DNA of 64,000 nt from Lacihabitans sp. CS3-21 (GTDB lineage: Bacteria > Bacteroidota > Bacteroidia > Cytophagales > Spirosomataceae): assembly GCF_024343675.1 (NCBI RefSeq), contig NZ_RJUD01000104.1, positions 100,612 to 164,611 of the forward strand, read 5' to 3'. Positions 43,115 through 52,273 of this stretch are shown here, piece by piece; position 1 is the first letter of the stretch, and every line of letters begins with the position of its first letter. The notes beneath the pieces were generated by a model. The model was not told the DNA's origin. It ran no database searches and saw nothing but the letters and a program-made list of their open reading frames with translations. A program made the position numbers and the translations under genes.

Positions 43115-44682
43115 TAAAAAAATTGAATTACAGTGGGATTCACGAGGTCAAACAAAATATTGGGGAATATTCCAAAAAGCAATGTTAAAACACCTAAAAT
43201 GCCCAACATAATGATTTCTTTTTGGTTGAGGTCTTCAAGGTTATTTTTGAAGTCTTCTTTTGTCCAAAACTCCCCAAAAAACATCTTCTGAAAAGTCCAA
43301 AGTAGGTAAATAGCAGAAAGGACAATCCCCAAAACACCTAAAATCGGAATAACTTTAGGAATTGTGGTCGCTTGGAAACTGCCAAATAATGTGAAAAATT
43401 CACCAATAAAACCAGAAAGGGATGGCAAGCCTAAGGAACCAAAAAATGCTATGGCAACCATAACGGTGAAAATAGGCATAATTTTGGCCAAGCCTTTGAA
43501 GTTTTCTATTTCTCTGTTTTTGGTTCTTTCATACAAGACCCCCGCAATTAAGAATAGCATGGAAGAAAGTAGTCCATGGCTAAACATTTGGAAAATGGCT
43601 CCATTAAAGCCTTCAATATTAAATGCACCAATACCCAGCAAAACAAAACCCATATGGGATATAGAAGAATAAGCTATAAGTTTTTTTAAATCTTTCTGTG
43701 CTAAGGCATTGAATCCTCCATAAAGTATTGAAGTCAAGCCCATTATGTTAATTGATAAGCCATAGTTAACAGCGACATCTGGGAAAAAACCAAATGCTAT
43801 TCTAATGAGTCCATAACCTCCAATTTTAAGAAGAATTCCAGCTAGTACAACTGATATGGGCGTCGGTGCTTCCACGTGAGCATCTGGTAGCCAAGTATGG
43901 AAAGGAACCATCGGTAGTTTTATTCCAAAACCTATAAACAATAAAATAAACATAAAATCTCGGGCATTTACACCAAAGATTTTAATCGGATTTACTATGT
44001 TTAGTAATGAGCCTTTCAGCAAATTGGCTTGGTCGCTGAGTATTCTGAAATCGAAACTAAATACCGTCCTTTTATATTCACTTGTAAAAAATTCATCGAC
44101 GCTGGACATGGCTAAGGCGATCATCACCACCAAAATCATAACTGAGCCCACTAAGGTGTAAATGATAAATTTGAGCGATGCATAAGCTTTGTTTGGCCCA
44201 CCCCAGATACCAATTAAAAAGTACATAGGAAGCAGCATGAACTCGAAGAAAATAAAGAACAAAAAGAAATCTACTGCTATAAAACAACCAATTACCGAAG
44301 CTGTTAATAACAAAAATAGACTGTAATATGCCTTTTCTTTTTTGTTTATAGAGAAAGAAGAAATGTTAGCAACAAAGAAAACAATCACCGACAACGCCAC
44401 CATGGACAGACTGAGGCCATCAATACCCACTATGTAGTCTATGGATAGTATCGAAGTTTTGCCTAAAGTAAGTCTGATCCATTCAAAATGCTCCAAAAAC
44501 TGGTATCCAGTGTGATTAGCTTCAAAGCCACCAATCAATGTGCCTGTGTTTATCAATAATAATATTTGCACTATTAAGGCTATCCATCTGTATGAACCCT
44601 TATAGCTTTCCGGTAGCAACAAAATGACAATTGATGCAATCAGAGGTAATATTATGAGAGAACTTAATAAGCCAGATTGCAT
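43114..44682 (-). CDS. nuoM: NADH-quinone oxidoreductase subunit M
   Basis: A 522-residue, roughly 14-helix complex I subunit. Typical blocks: FFIFFEFMLLPMYFLIGIWGG (conserved Glu of TM5), LPMVPFHTWLPDAHVEAPTPISVVLAGILLKIGGYGLIR (TM7-8, Lys) and AYSSISHMGFVLLG. The length matches NuoM (about 510). It lies 1 base after nuoL and overlaps nuoN by one base, so the three are translationally coupled. Confidence 0.96.
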   Translation of the reverse strand: MQSGLLSSLIILPLIASIVILLLPESYKGSYRWIALIVQILLLINTGTLIGGFEANHTGYQFLEHFEWIRLTLGKTSILSIDYIVGIDGLSLSMVALSVIVFFVANISSFSINKKEKAYYSLFLLLTASVIGCFIAVDFFLFFIFFEFMLLPMYFLIGIWGGPNKAYASLKFIIYTLVGSVMILVVMIALAMSSVDEFFTSEYKRTVFSFDFRILSDQANLLKGSLLNIVNPIKIFGVNARDFMFILLFIGFGIKLPMVPFHTWLPDAHVEAPTPISVVLAGILLKIGGYGLIRIAFGFFPDVAVNYGLSINIMGLTSILYGGFNALAQKDLKKLIAYSSISHMGFVLLGIGAFNIEGFNGAIFQMFSHGLLSSMLFLIAGVLYERTKNREIENFKGLAKIMPIFTVMVAIAFFGSLGLPSLSGFIGEFFTLFGSFQATTIPKVIPILGVLGIVLSAIYLLWTFQKMFFGEFWTKEDFKNNLEDLNQKEIIMLGILGVLTLLFGIFPNILFDLVNPTVIQFF

Positions 44683-44683
44683 T

Positions 44684-46825
44684 TTAAAAAATTATAATTT
44701 TGACTAAAACAATAAATAAAATGATAATTGCCATACCTAAAACATACAGTTGAATTTGGCCAGACTGCGATTTTCGAATATTGTTTCCTAAGTTTTTAAG
44801 GCCAAAAGAAATTTTCAAGACTAAACCATCCACTATTTTGTCGTCAATTTTAGAGCTATATTCAGACAAAGATATAACTAATGTAGAGATTTTTTTTATC
44901 AATTTGTCGACATAATTGCTTTCGATTTTTTGAAAGAAATTCGAAATTTCCAAGCTTTTTGTAATTGTTGAAGTCTTAATTTCATTGCTATATTTTTGTG
45001 AATCAATAGATTGGTTGCTTTTTATTAACAAAAAAAATGTTTTTTTATAAAAACTATCTATATAAAAATGAGATTTAGCCATCCTGAAAATATTCCTTTG
45101 CCAACCACTCTTTCTTTCGCCAAGATAATATCTTCTCAGTTCTTCATAAGTGGCATTGTAACTTATCAAAAGTGCAACAATAAACAAGAATCCAACAGCC
45201 AATGGAATCCATGGAAAGTGGGTCTCATCTTTTGGGAAAACTTCAAGAAACCATACTTCTTCAAAAGAAAAGGGATTTGAGCTGAATAAAAACCAAGTGG
45301 AACATATGGCTAAGCCAAGAACAGAAACGTCAAATACGCCTAAATTTCTTACAAAATTGATAACTTTTTCCTCACCCAAAGATTCGTTATCGGCGTTTAA
45401 GATATCTTGAAAAGACTTTATGGCACCATCAAATGTTCTTTTTGTGGAACTTATTATTTTATCGACCGGACTTTCTTGTCTTTGAAAGAATACCATTACT
45501 AACTGCCTAACCATGTAAAAAGAAGTTAGAAATGAGGTAATGCCCATCATAAATGGCACCAATATTTTTATATTTGTATATCCATCTTTTGTGCCGAAAG
45601 CTACCGCAGCATTAAGCAGTGAATCTTTAGACAAGAAACCTGAAGTAAAAGGAAGTCCAATTAGAGAGGCAGCACAGATTAAATAAGCATAAAAAACCAC
45701 AGGAATTTTTAATAATAAATTACCCATCTTTCGCATATCTTGCTCGTGATGCATATAGTTGATGATTGCTCCAGCACACAAAAACAATCCTGCCTTGAAA
45801 AATGCATGCGTGGTAAGATGAAAAAACGATGCTCCAACTGCTCCCATACCCATGCCAGCTACCATAAAACCCAATTGCGATATGGTTGAGTAGGCCAAAA
45901 CCTTCTTAATATCATATTGAAAAACTGCAGAAATTGCTGCCAAAACACTGGTTAGTCCACCAATAAGTGCAATTACCAAACCCGCATCGGGTGTGATGAT
46001 GGGTGAAATTCTGCCTAATAAAAATACACCAGCAACCACCATAGTGGCTGCATGTATAAGGGCCGAAGCTGGCGTTGGACCCTCCATAGCGTCGGGAAGC
46101 CAAATTTGTAATGGTAATTGAGCAGATTTGGCGGCAACTCCACCAAAAACCATCAAAACAGCCAAAGTTTGAAGTCCTTCGATGGTTAAGAATGGAAAAC
46201 CGAATGCAGATTTATTAAGGTTTTCTGGTGTAAAAGCATCAAAATCTAGATTTCCGTAAATTAAAAAGAGAATAAATATACCTACCATTAGAAAGGCATC
46301 TCCTAATCTATTGATTAAAAAGGCCTTGATGGCTGCTGAATTAGCAGCTTTTTTGGTATACCAAAATCCGATGAGTAAGTAAGAGCAAAATCCAACGAGT
46401 TCCCAAAATAGATACAGTTGAAGTAGATTGCCAGCCAGTACCAAACCTAACATTGAAAAAACAAACAGGTTTAAAAATGCAAAGTACCGATTGATACCGT
46501 CGTCATGCTCTAGATACTTAGTAGAGAAAAGCTTTACAAAAAAAGCAATAATCTGAACCAAAATGTACATAAAGTAGGTTTGATTGTCTATCAGGATTTT
46601 GAAATTTATATGGGTATCACCAAGGTGTAACCAATTATAGGAGATACTAAAGTTTTCTGTAGAGGGAACTTGTAAACTTGAGGAAAAAATAATGCCCAAA
46701 ACACTTATTACAATTGAAATCCAACCCGATAGCTGCTTAAACACAGAATTGTTCAGACTGAGTAGCAACACAAAGCCGACCAAATAAATGAATAAATTAT
46801 AGAAAATTATAGACTCTGGATTCAT
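44684..46825 (-). CDS. nuoL: NADH-quinone oxidoreductase subunit L, with long C-terminal arm
   Basis: A 713-residue complex I subunit, about 100 residues longer than E. coli NuoL (613). The core motifs are LFWELVGFCSYLLIGFWYTKKAA, QLPLQIWLPDAMEGPTPASALIHAATMVVAGVFLL and AYSTISQLGFMVAGMG. The extra length is a polar, Lys/Ser-rich segment (about residues 575-680) preceding the last transmembrane helix, in the region of the lateral helix that ties the antiporter subunits together. First gene of nuoLMN. The other eleven nuo genes (A-K) are not adjacent. Confidence 0.94.
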   Translation of the reverse strand: MNPESIIFYNLFIYLVGFVLLLSLNNSVFKQLSGWISIVISVLGIIFSSSLQVPSTENFSISYNWLHLGDTHINFKILIDNQTYFMYILVQIIAFFVKLFSTKYLEHDDGINRYFAFLNLFVFSMLGLVLAGNLLQLYLFWELVGFCSYLLIGFWYTKKAANSAAIKAFLINRLGDAFLMVGIFILFLIYGNLDFDAFTPENLNKSAFGFPFLTIEGLQTLAVLMVFGGVAAKSAQLPLQIWLPDAMEGPTPASALIHAATMVVAGVFLLGRISPIITPDAGLVIALIGGLTSVLAAISAVFQYDIKKVLAYSTISQLGFMVAGMGMGAVGASFFHLTTHAFFKAGLFLCAGAIINYMHHEQDMRKMGNLLLKIPVVFYAYLICAASLIGLPFTSGFLSKDSLLNAAVAFGTKDGYTNIKILVPFMMGITSFLTSFYMVRQLVMVFFQRQESPVDKIISSTKRTFDGAIKSFQDILNADNESLGEEKVINFVRNLGVFDVSVLGLAICSTWFLFSSNPFSFEEVWFLEVFPKDETHFPWIPLAVGFLFIVALLISYNATYEELRRYYLGERKSGWQRNIFRMAKSHFYIDSFYKKTFFLLIKSNQSIDSQKYSNEIKTSTITKSLEISNFFQKIESNYVDKLIKKISTLVISLSEYSSKIDDKIVDGLVLKISFGLKNLGNNIRKSQSGQIQLYVLGMAIIILFIVLVKIIIF

Positions 46826-46850
46826 GTATTTTCAGAGGGCTTTAAAAAGG

Positions 46851-46858
46851 CAAAACTA
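46851..46858 (-). promoter_or_regulatory. Candidate -7 element of the nuoLMN operon
   Basis: The minus strand reads TAGTTTTG (TAnnTTTG), 25 bases before the nuoL ATG and after the lhgO stop. No clear -33 element. It suggests that nuoLMN can be transcribed independently. Confidence 0.35.
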
Positions 46859-46909
46859 AATATTATAATTCAGAAAAATGGAATAATGAAAATTTAAAAG
46901 GCAAATTCT

Positions 46910-48112
46910 TTAATTCAGTCGCTTTAATGCCATCTCAGCTACGGTTTTACCTATCGAAAGCGATGAAGTGGCTGCTGGAGACGGAGCATTCAAAACATTG
47001 ATAGCTTGCTTATTTTCTATAATCGCAAAATCATCGAGAAGTCCACCGTCATAGTCACATGCCTGAGCCCGTACACCCGCACCACCCGGCACGAGGTCTT
47101 CCTTTTGGATTTCTGGAATTAAAGCTTGAAGAGCTTTTGTAAAGGCCGATTTTGAAAATGAACGATAATATTCACCTAATCCTGTTTTCCAATATTTAGC
47201 CGCTACTTTTCTGAATCCCGGCCAGGCCAATGTCTCTCCAAATTCCGAAAAATCAACAGAAAGCTTTTTGTAACCCTCTCTCCTGAATGCCAACACAGCA
47301 TTTGGCCCAGCTTCAACGCCCCCGTCAACCATACGTGTAAAATGTACACCTAAGAATGGAAAGTTTGGATCAGGAACTGGATAAATAAGGTGTTTTACTA
47401 AATATTGTTTCTCAGGTTTTATTTCATAATACTCTCCTCTAAAAGGAATAATTCTTACCTTAACTTGCTCTTTTTCCGTAAACTGTGCCACTTTGTCGGA
47501 GTAAAGGCCAGCACAATTTATTACTAAAGTGGTATTGTAACTTCCTTTTGTTGTTACCACGGTAGAAACTCCATTTATTTCAGAAATAGAACTTACTTTT
47601 TCTCCTAGACGAATTTCTCCGCCCATGTTTTTAATGTTTTCGGCGTATTTTTCAGAAACAGCGGTGTAGTTAATGATACCTGTTTGAGGTACTTTTATTC
47701 CTGCTATGCCTGCCACATGAGGCTCTATGGCTTGCATTTGTTCTTTGTTCAACTTTTCTAAACCTTTCAGACCATTTTGAATCCCTCTTTCATAGAGGGT
47801 CTCAAGGCTTGCGAGCTGATCTTCACTGGTAGCAACCACTATTTTGCCGCAGAGTTCGTATTTTATGTTATTCTCATTACAAAAGTCTATCAACATGTGG
47901 TAGCCTTCTATGCAGTTTTTGGCTTTCAAACTTCCTGGTTTATAGTACAATCCTGAATGGATTACGCCACTATTATGGCCTGTTTGGTGTGCAGCAAGGC
48001 TATTTTCTTTCTCTAGCAACAATAATCGCAAACTCGGTTTGGCTTTTTTTAGATTTAGAGCTGTAGCCAGCCCGACAATACCTCCACCAATTACCACCAC
48101 GTCATAATGCAT
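46910..48112 (-). CDS. lhgO: L-2-hydroxyglutarate oxidase
   Basis: A 400-residue FAD enzyme oxidising L-2-hydroxyglutarate to 2-oxoglutarate, with electrons passed to the membrane quinone pool (or oxygen). N-terminal FAD motif YDVVVIGGGIVGLATALNLKK; HQTGHNSGVIHSGLYYKPGSLKAKNC is the diagnostic LhgO segment; the C-terminus has PGGAGVRAQACDYDGGLLDDF and the APSPAATSSLSIG end. Same strand as nuoLMN with an 84-base gap. Functionally both feed or use quinones, but the gap contains a candidate promoter. Confidence 0.93.
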   Translation of the reverse strand: MHYDVVVIGGGIVGLATALNLKKAKPSLRLLLLEKENSLAAHQTGHNSGVIHSGLYYKPGSLKAKNCIEGYHMLIDFCNENNIKYELCGKIVVATSEDQLASLETLYERGIQNGLKGLEKLNKEQMQAIEPHVAGIAGIKVPQTGIINYTAVSEKYAENIKNMGGEIRLGEKVSSISEINGVSTVVTTKGSYNTTLVINCAGLYSDKVAQFTEKEQVKVRIIPFRGEYYEIKPEKQYLVKHLIYPVPDPNFPFLGVHFTRMVDGGVEAGPNAVLAFRREGYKKLSVDFSEFGETLAWPGFRKVAAKYWKTGLGEYYRSFSKSAFTKALQALIPEIQKEDLVPGGAGVRAQACDYDGGLLDDFAIIENKQAINVLNAPSPAATSSLSIGKTVAEMALKRLN

Positions 48113-48130
48113 ATAAAAACAGCTTTAAAA

Positions 48131-48143
48131 CCCTTAATAAGGG
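48131..48143. promoter_or_regulatory. Short palindrome upstream of lhgO
   Basis: CCCTTAATAAGGG is an interrupted palindrome (CCCTTA-A-TAAGGG) 19 bases upstream of the lhgO ATG. Possible operator; no regulator is linked to it. Confidence 0.25.
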
Positions 48144-48179
48144 CTATTTGAAAATAAGGACCGAATAATTAAAATAAAC

Positions 48180-48211
48180 TTTGGCTTTTTGGATTGCTCA
48201 TTTTAAATTTG
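48180..48211 (+). promoter_or_regulatory. Promoter of the 96-residue lipoprotein gene
   Basis: TTTG at 48180-48183, a 20-base spacer and TAAATTTG at 48204-48211: a full match to the Bacteroidota promoter, 28 bases before the ATG. Confidence 0.7.
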
Positions 48212-48239
48212 TGCAAATTTAAATGATATAAGTTTCATA

Positions 48240-48530
48240 ATGAAAAAGAACATAGTATTCATTTTCTGTTTAGTGGCTTTGGCCTCTTGTGGATATCAGA
48301 AAAACAACCGAATTGAGCAGGATGATGTAAATGAGGGCAACGAATACGTTTATGGCGTTCACCCAGATTCAGTAGCTAGACAATTAAATGTAACCTATAC
48401 AGCTAAGCCTGAGTTAGAAGCCCGTACAGCAGCGATCCGTGAAAAACTTTACGGTCCAGCTACTCCAGCTTCAACCGCAGAAACTACAGCAGCCGCTCCA
48501 GTAGCAGACAGCACTAAGGTTGGTGCTTAA
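48240..48530 (+). CDS. Small hypothetical lipoprotein
   Basis: A 96-residue lipoprotein: signal MKKNIVFIFCLVALASC (Cys17), then a charged mature part (NNRIEQDDVNEGNEYVYGVHPDSVARQLN) and a Thr/Ala-rich, presumably disordered C-terminus. No domain is recognised. It has a strong promoter and terminator of its own, so it is probably well expressed as a monocistronic message. Function unknown. Confidence 0.75.
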   Translation: MKKNIVFIFCLVALASCGYQKNNRIEQDDVNEGNEYVYGVHPDSVARQLNVTYTAKPELEARTAAIREKLYGPATPASTAETTAAAPVADSTKVGA

Positions 48531-48547
48531 TTGACAATATTTTTCTC

Positions 48548-48599
48548 AAAGTGATTTTACAGGAATTCTACAATGATTTTTGTAAAATCACTTTTTGTT
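48548..48599 (+). terminator. Terminator after the small lipoprotein gene
   Basis: A perfect 13-bp stem (AAAGTGATTTTAC at 48548-48560, GTAAAATCACTTT at 48582-48594) with a 21-base loop and a T-rich tail. Confidence 0.7.
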
Positions 48600-48715
48600 T
48601 TTTGTAAAGTCTGGTTTCTTTCGCATTTTGAGTTCAGTTTTGTCGTTATATGATGAATAACACGCTCTGCGATTGTATTTGTGGCTTTGGGAGTTTAATT
48701 TGGTCAATATTATTG

Positions 48716-48723
48716 TACATTTG
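48716..48723 (+). promoter_or_regulatory. Candidate -7 element
   Basis: TACATTTG (TAnnTTTG), 29 bases before the BatA-domain gene; no well-spaced TTTG upstream. Confidence 0.35.
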
Positions 48724-48752
48724 ATACGCTATAAATCTGAATTTTAGAAAAT

Positions 48753-50828
48753 ATGCAGTTTTTGTTTCCAAGTGTTTTGTGGGGATTATTAGCTTTGAGT
48801 ATTCCACTCATTGTGCATCTTTTCAATTTTCGAAGAACTAAAAAAGTATTTTTTTCTAATGTAGCTCTTCTCAAAACTGTTGAAACAAAATCTTCAGCTT
48901 TCAGAAAACTAAAGCAACTGCTCATCATGGCGGTTAGAATGTTATTTTTAGCGTGTTTAATTATTGCTTTTGCTCAGCCAATATTTTTTAAAAACAAAGC
49001 AAACATTGATGCAAGGCCAGTGGGCATTAATGGTATTTATCTCGACAATTCGTTGAGTATGCAAAACACCACAGAAAGCAAACGATTTTTAGACCTGGCC
49101 ATCATAAAAATTGATGAACTGCTTTCGATTTTCAATAGATCATCTAATGTACAGATGACCACAAACGATTTTGACGGGCAAGACCAGTTTGTGACAAACG
49201 CCTCAAAAGTCAAAGACAGACTTACCACTACGGATTTTTCTGAGATTCCTCGTACGCTTGAGCAGGTATATAAAAGACAAAAATCTATTGCAGAAAAACA
49301 TAATCCCTCTGCTCAAAATCATTTTTTTTGGTTTTCTGATTTTCAGAAATCTACAGTTGGTAAGTTAGAAAACGTGAAGATAGATTCTAACGATAAACTG
49401 CATTTGATACCGGTGATTGGCAAGGCTTCTCAAAACGTTTTTGTTGATTCAGTTTGGTTGAGTTTGCCTGTTGTGAGAGAAATGCAGAACAATGTATTGA
49501 ATGTAAAAGTCTATAATTCAGGAAATAAGGGAGTTGAGAAATTGCCGCTAAAATTGTTTATTGACAATGTGCAAGCGTCAACTTCATCGGTAAATATTTC
49601 TTCTAATAGCTCAGCAACAGCTACTTTTAATTTTACGGTTAAGGAGCGAGGTGTTCACAAAGGCAAAATTTTATTTGATGATCAGCCTATAACATTTGAC
49701 AACGACTACTATTTTGTTTTAAACGCATCGCCAACTATTCGTGTTTTGCATCTTTTTGGGCAGCGTAGTCCCCAAAACTACCTTTCCAAAATGTACGCTA
49801 ACGACAGTCTGTTTAAGTATAATGCATATTCAATAAGCAATTTTGACCCAGGTCAGGTACAAAATGCTGACATCGTGGTTTTGGAGGGCGTATCTACAAT
49901 TGATGGAGAAACAAAATTGACACTCGAAAATTTCCTTTCTTCTGGCGGAAGTGTGGTTATTAGTCCTTCTGAAAATCCAGAAGCTGCCAGTTATCTTGCA
50001 TTTTTGGGTAAATATGGTTTTCAAAATATTGAGGTCATGAATGAAGTCCCGAGTCCTGAAAACTTTGTAGATATCAACGAACCTGATAAATCCTCCCCTT
50101 TTTATGCAGATGTTTTTGAGCGAAGTTCTTTCAATAGTTTGGTGAGTTTGCCCAAGTCTATGCCTAAGATGCAGTGGGGTGGTGCAGCCGAAAAACTACT
50201 GAGTTTCAGAAATGGGAAGGCTTTTCTTACCAGAACTAAAGTGGGAGATGGGGTATTATATTTATTAGCTAGCCCGCTCAATTCCAAATTTGGAAATTTT
50301 GTAGAACATGCTTTTTTTGTGCCAACATTTTACAAAATGGCCTATTTGAGTAGCAAATCAGATAGGTTGGCATACAATTTCAGCGAATCATCTATAAGTT
50401 TTTTTATGCCAAATGCACCTAAAAATGCAACGTATAAACTCAAAAATGATAAGTTAGAGATTATTCCGGTACAAAGGTTATTGGGAAAAACACTCAATCT
50501 TACACTTCCAAAATCTTCTGAACTTAGCGAAGGACAACTTTTTGGCTCAGGTTTTTATGATTTGGTAATAAACGGAAAAGTGGAAAAAACGCTTGCTCTT
50601 AATCATGATCATTTAGAGTCTAAACTCGACAATTACAGTTCTGAAAACCTCCGAGATATTTTTGAAAATCAAAAAAACGTGGAAGTTTACGACGATATCT
50701 TTGACGGTAGTTTCATAGAAGCCTTTAGAGACACATCATTAGGCAAACCACTCTGGAAATACTTTATAGTTGCTGCCTTGGTTTTTTTATTGGTAGAAAT
50801 TCTGCTGATTCGTTTTTTGAAATCTTAA
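48753..50828 (+). CDS. BatA-domain (aerotolerance-type) membrane protein
   Basis: A 691-residue protein. The N-terminus MQFLFPSVLWGLLALSIPLIVHLFNFRR is the BatA/aerotolerance N-terminal domain with one membrane helix, followed by KLKQLLIMAVRMLFLACLIIAFAQPIFF (second helix). A von Willebrand-A-like region follows (GINGIYLDNSLSMQN, Asp-Ser-x-Ser of a MIDAS-like site, about residues 88-102). The large middle part is extracytoplasmic. The C-terminus has one more helix (YFIVAALVFLLVEILLIRFL). Such proteins are common single copies in Bacteroidota; the molecular role is not defined. Its TAA overlaps the TAA of the convergent gene within TTAA. Confidence 0.82.
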   Translation: MQFLFPSVLWGLLALSIPLIVHLFNFRRTKKVFFSNVALLKTVETKSSAFRKLKQLLIMAVRMLFLACLIIAFAQPIFFKNKANIDARPVGINGIYLDNSLSMQNTTESKRFLDLAIIKIDELLSIFNRSSNVQMTTNDFDGQDQFVTNASKVKDRLTTTDFSEIPRTLEQVYKRQKSIAEKHNPSAQNHFFWFSDFQKSTVGKLENVKIDSNDKLHLIPVIGKASQNVFVDSVWLSLPVVREMQNNVLNVKVYNSGNKGVEKLPLKLFIDNVQASTSSVNISSNSSATATFNFTVKERGVHKGKILFDDQPITFDNDYYFVLNASPTIRVLHLFGQRSPQNYLSKMYANDSLFKYNAYSISNFDPGQVQNADIVVLEGVSTIDGETKLTLENFLSSGGSVVISPSENPEAASYLAFLGKYGFQNIEVMNEVPSPENFVDINEPDKSSPFYADVFERSSFNSLVSLPKSMPKMQWGGAAEKLLSFRNGKAFLTRTKVGDGVLYLLASPLNSKFGNFVEHAFFVPTFYKMAYLSSKSDRLAYNFSESSISFFMPNAPKNATYKLKNDKLEIIPVQRLLGKTLNLTLPKSSELSEGQLFGSGFYDLVINGKVEKTLALNHDHLESKLDNYSSENLRDIFENQKNVEVYDDIFDGSFIEAFRDTSLGKPLWKYFIVAALVFLLVEILLIRFLKS

Positions 50829-51847
50829 AACGCTGTGACCATCTTCAAACTCATTTCTACTACTTCGCCCATCGACTCACAAGCCAAAAAAGCCTTGTTT
50901 TTGTAATGTTGGGAGAGTTCTTTTCTCAACTGACCCAAGTTTTCGTCTAGGTGTATTTTGTCTGTTTTCATACATTCTAGTAGGTCATGTAGTTTTACTT
51001 TTTCGTCTTTCATTCGGTGGGCAATCAGCGACCTTTCTTCAATTTGATATTGCTTCACCGACTCCGAAGTCATGTATTTCATCCCCATTTCTATGATGGC
51101 ATTGTTTTGTTTAAAATACTGCGGCATATACACCGACTTGGAGGCTTCATATGACTGTTGGTCAAAATCTATGGCTCGAATTCGGTAGTGAAAATCTTCA
51201 AAATCTGGCGTTACGATAATCACAAAATTGGACGAATGCATGTCACCTAAAAGCCTTACAAAGCAACGTTCATTAAATTTTATAAACTCTTTGGTGAGCC
51301 TAATAGGATTTAGATTAATGTCATTGAGGTGGTTTTGCATAAAAAGGTCACCCGTAATACCAGCAATGTGTTCTTCTATCAAAGTTTCCTCACAAGTGAA
51401 ATAAGACATTACATTGGGCGACAAAAGATGCTCAAGTTCAAGTCCATAAATTCTGGAAGCATCGGCTTTTTTTATATAAAAATAGTCGTAGTTGTCGTTT
51501 ACTTTGTTGCTAATTCGGATTCTAAACGGCAGCGTATTGGCATAGGTACAAATATCCACTCGGTCCACTACCAAGTGTTTAATTACAGATTCATCGCCAT
51601 CGGTTTTGAGGTCTGCGTAGATATTTTTGAGATTTTCGTATATCTCTACAAGGTCGGTTTGAGAATAAAACACCGTTTCCCAAAGCGTATCGTTGCCATT
51701 TTTATCATACAGCGTTATTTTGTTATCATATCTCAAAAGGTCGCTGTATTTGAGTGGCGAATCTATCTCACGGCCTGTATCTCGAAGGTATTTTCGGAGA
51801 AGTGGGGATATTTTGAAAGGTATTTTTTTCTTTGATATGAGTGCCAT
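50825..51847 (-). CDS. Orphan protein with kinase/APH-like motifs
   Basis: A 340-residue cytoplasmic protein that I cannot name. It contains, in order, YFYIKKAD (Lys126/127), LELEHLL (Glu140), TLIEEHIAG (155-163), VRLLGDMHSSNFVI (Asp202, His204, Asn207) and RAIDFDQQSYE (Asp227, Asp229). This series matches the beta-3 Lys, helix-C Glu, hinge, catalytic-loop (GDxHxxN) and metal-binding IDFD blocks of aminoglycoside phosphotransferase/choline-kinase-like enzymes. A phosphotransferase activity is therefore inferred, substrate unknown. There is no glycine-rich loop match that I can place with certainty. Its stop overlaps the convergent BatA gene. Confidence 0.65.
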   Translation of the reverse strand: MALISKKKIPFKISPLLRKYLRDTGREIDSPLKYSDLLRYDNKITLYDKNGNDTLWETVFYSQTDLVEIYENLKNIYADLKTDGDESVIKHLVVDRVDICTYANTLPFRIRISNKVNDNYDYFYIKKADASRIYGLELEHLLSPNVMSYFTCEETLIEEHIAGITGDLFMQNHLNDINLNPIRLTKEFIKFNERCFVRLLGDMHSSNFVIIVTPDFEDFHYRIRAIDFDQQSYEASKSVYMPQYFKQNNAIIEMGMKYMTSESVKQYQIEERSLIAHRMKDEKVKLHDLLECMKTDKIHLDENLGQLRKELSQHYKNKAFLACESMGEVVEMSLKMVTAF

Positions 51848-52215
51848 AAGTTTGTCTGAGCTTAGATTTTTTGATTAAATTGATATTGTTTATTTCAAAT
51901 CAGGATTCATAATTGCTTTTCTACGTCATAAAAAAATGCGTATAAAAGTAAAAATAATGATAAGAAATTTAATTGCATCTAAATGTACCCTCTAGTAATG
52001 GATTAAAATATATTAATATTTGCAAATGATTATTTTTATTCTTTTTCAGGGATTTTATTTTTGATAAATATAATTATAAAGTCTAAGCAAACTGCTCTTA
52101 ATTCTTTTAATAAAATATGATAATTGAACAATCACCGTTATATAAATTGTACATTGAACCATGGGTGTTTTATTAGTATTTAATGGTTGAATGCTGAATA
52201 TTAGCCACAATAAGC
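51848..52215. other. AT-rich non-coding stretch
   Basis: Together with the promoter below, this makes about 426 bases between the kinase-like gene and the coiled-coil gene. It holds no convincing gene or RNA that I can identify. The sequence is very A/T-rich. Confidence 0.5.
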
Positions 52216-52245
52216 TTTGAATACAAAAATAAAAATATATTTTTG
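52216..52245 (+). promoter_or_regulatory. Promoter of the coiled-coil protein gene, embedded in an inverted repeat
   Basis: TTTG at 52216-52219, an 18-base spacer and TATTTTTG at 52238-52245. The -7 element lies within a perfect 10-bp inverted repeat, ATACAAAAAT (52221-52230) and ATTTTTGTAT (52239-52248). Confidence 0.55.
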
Positions 52246-52273
52246 TATCATTAATACCTATAAAAATAACATT

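Noticed and set aside
51329..51835. A 168-residue open frame on the plus strand inside the kinase-like gene
   Set aside because: Antisense shadow; the opposite strand has the ordered kinase-like motifs.
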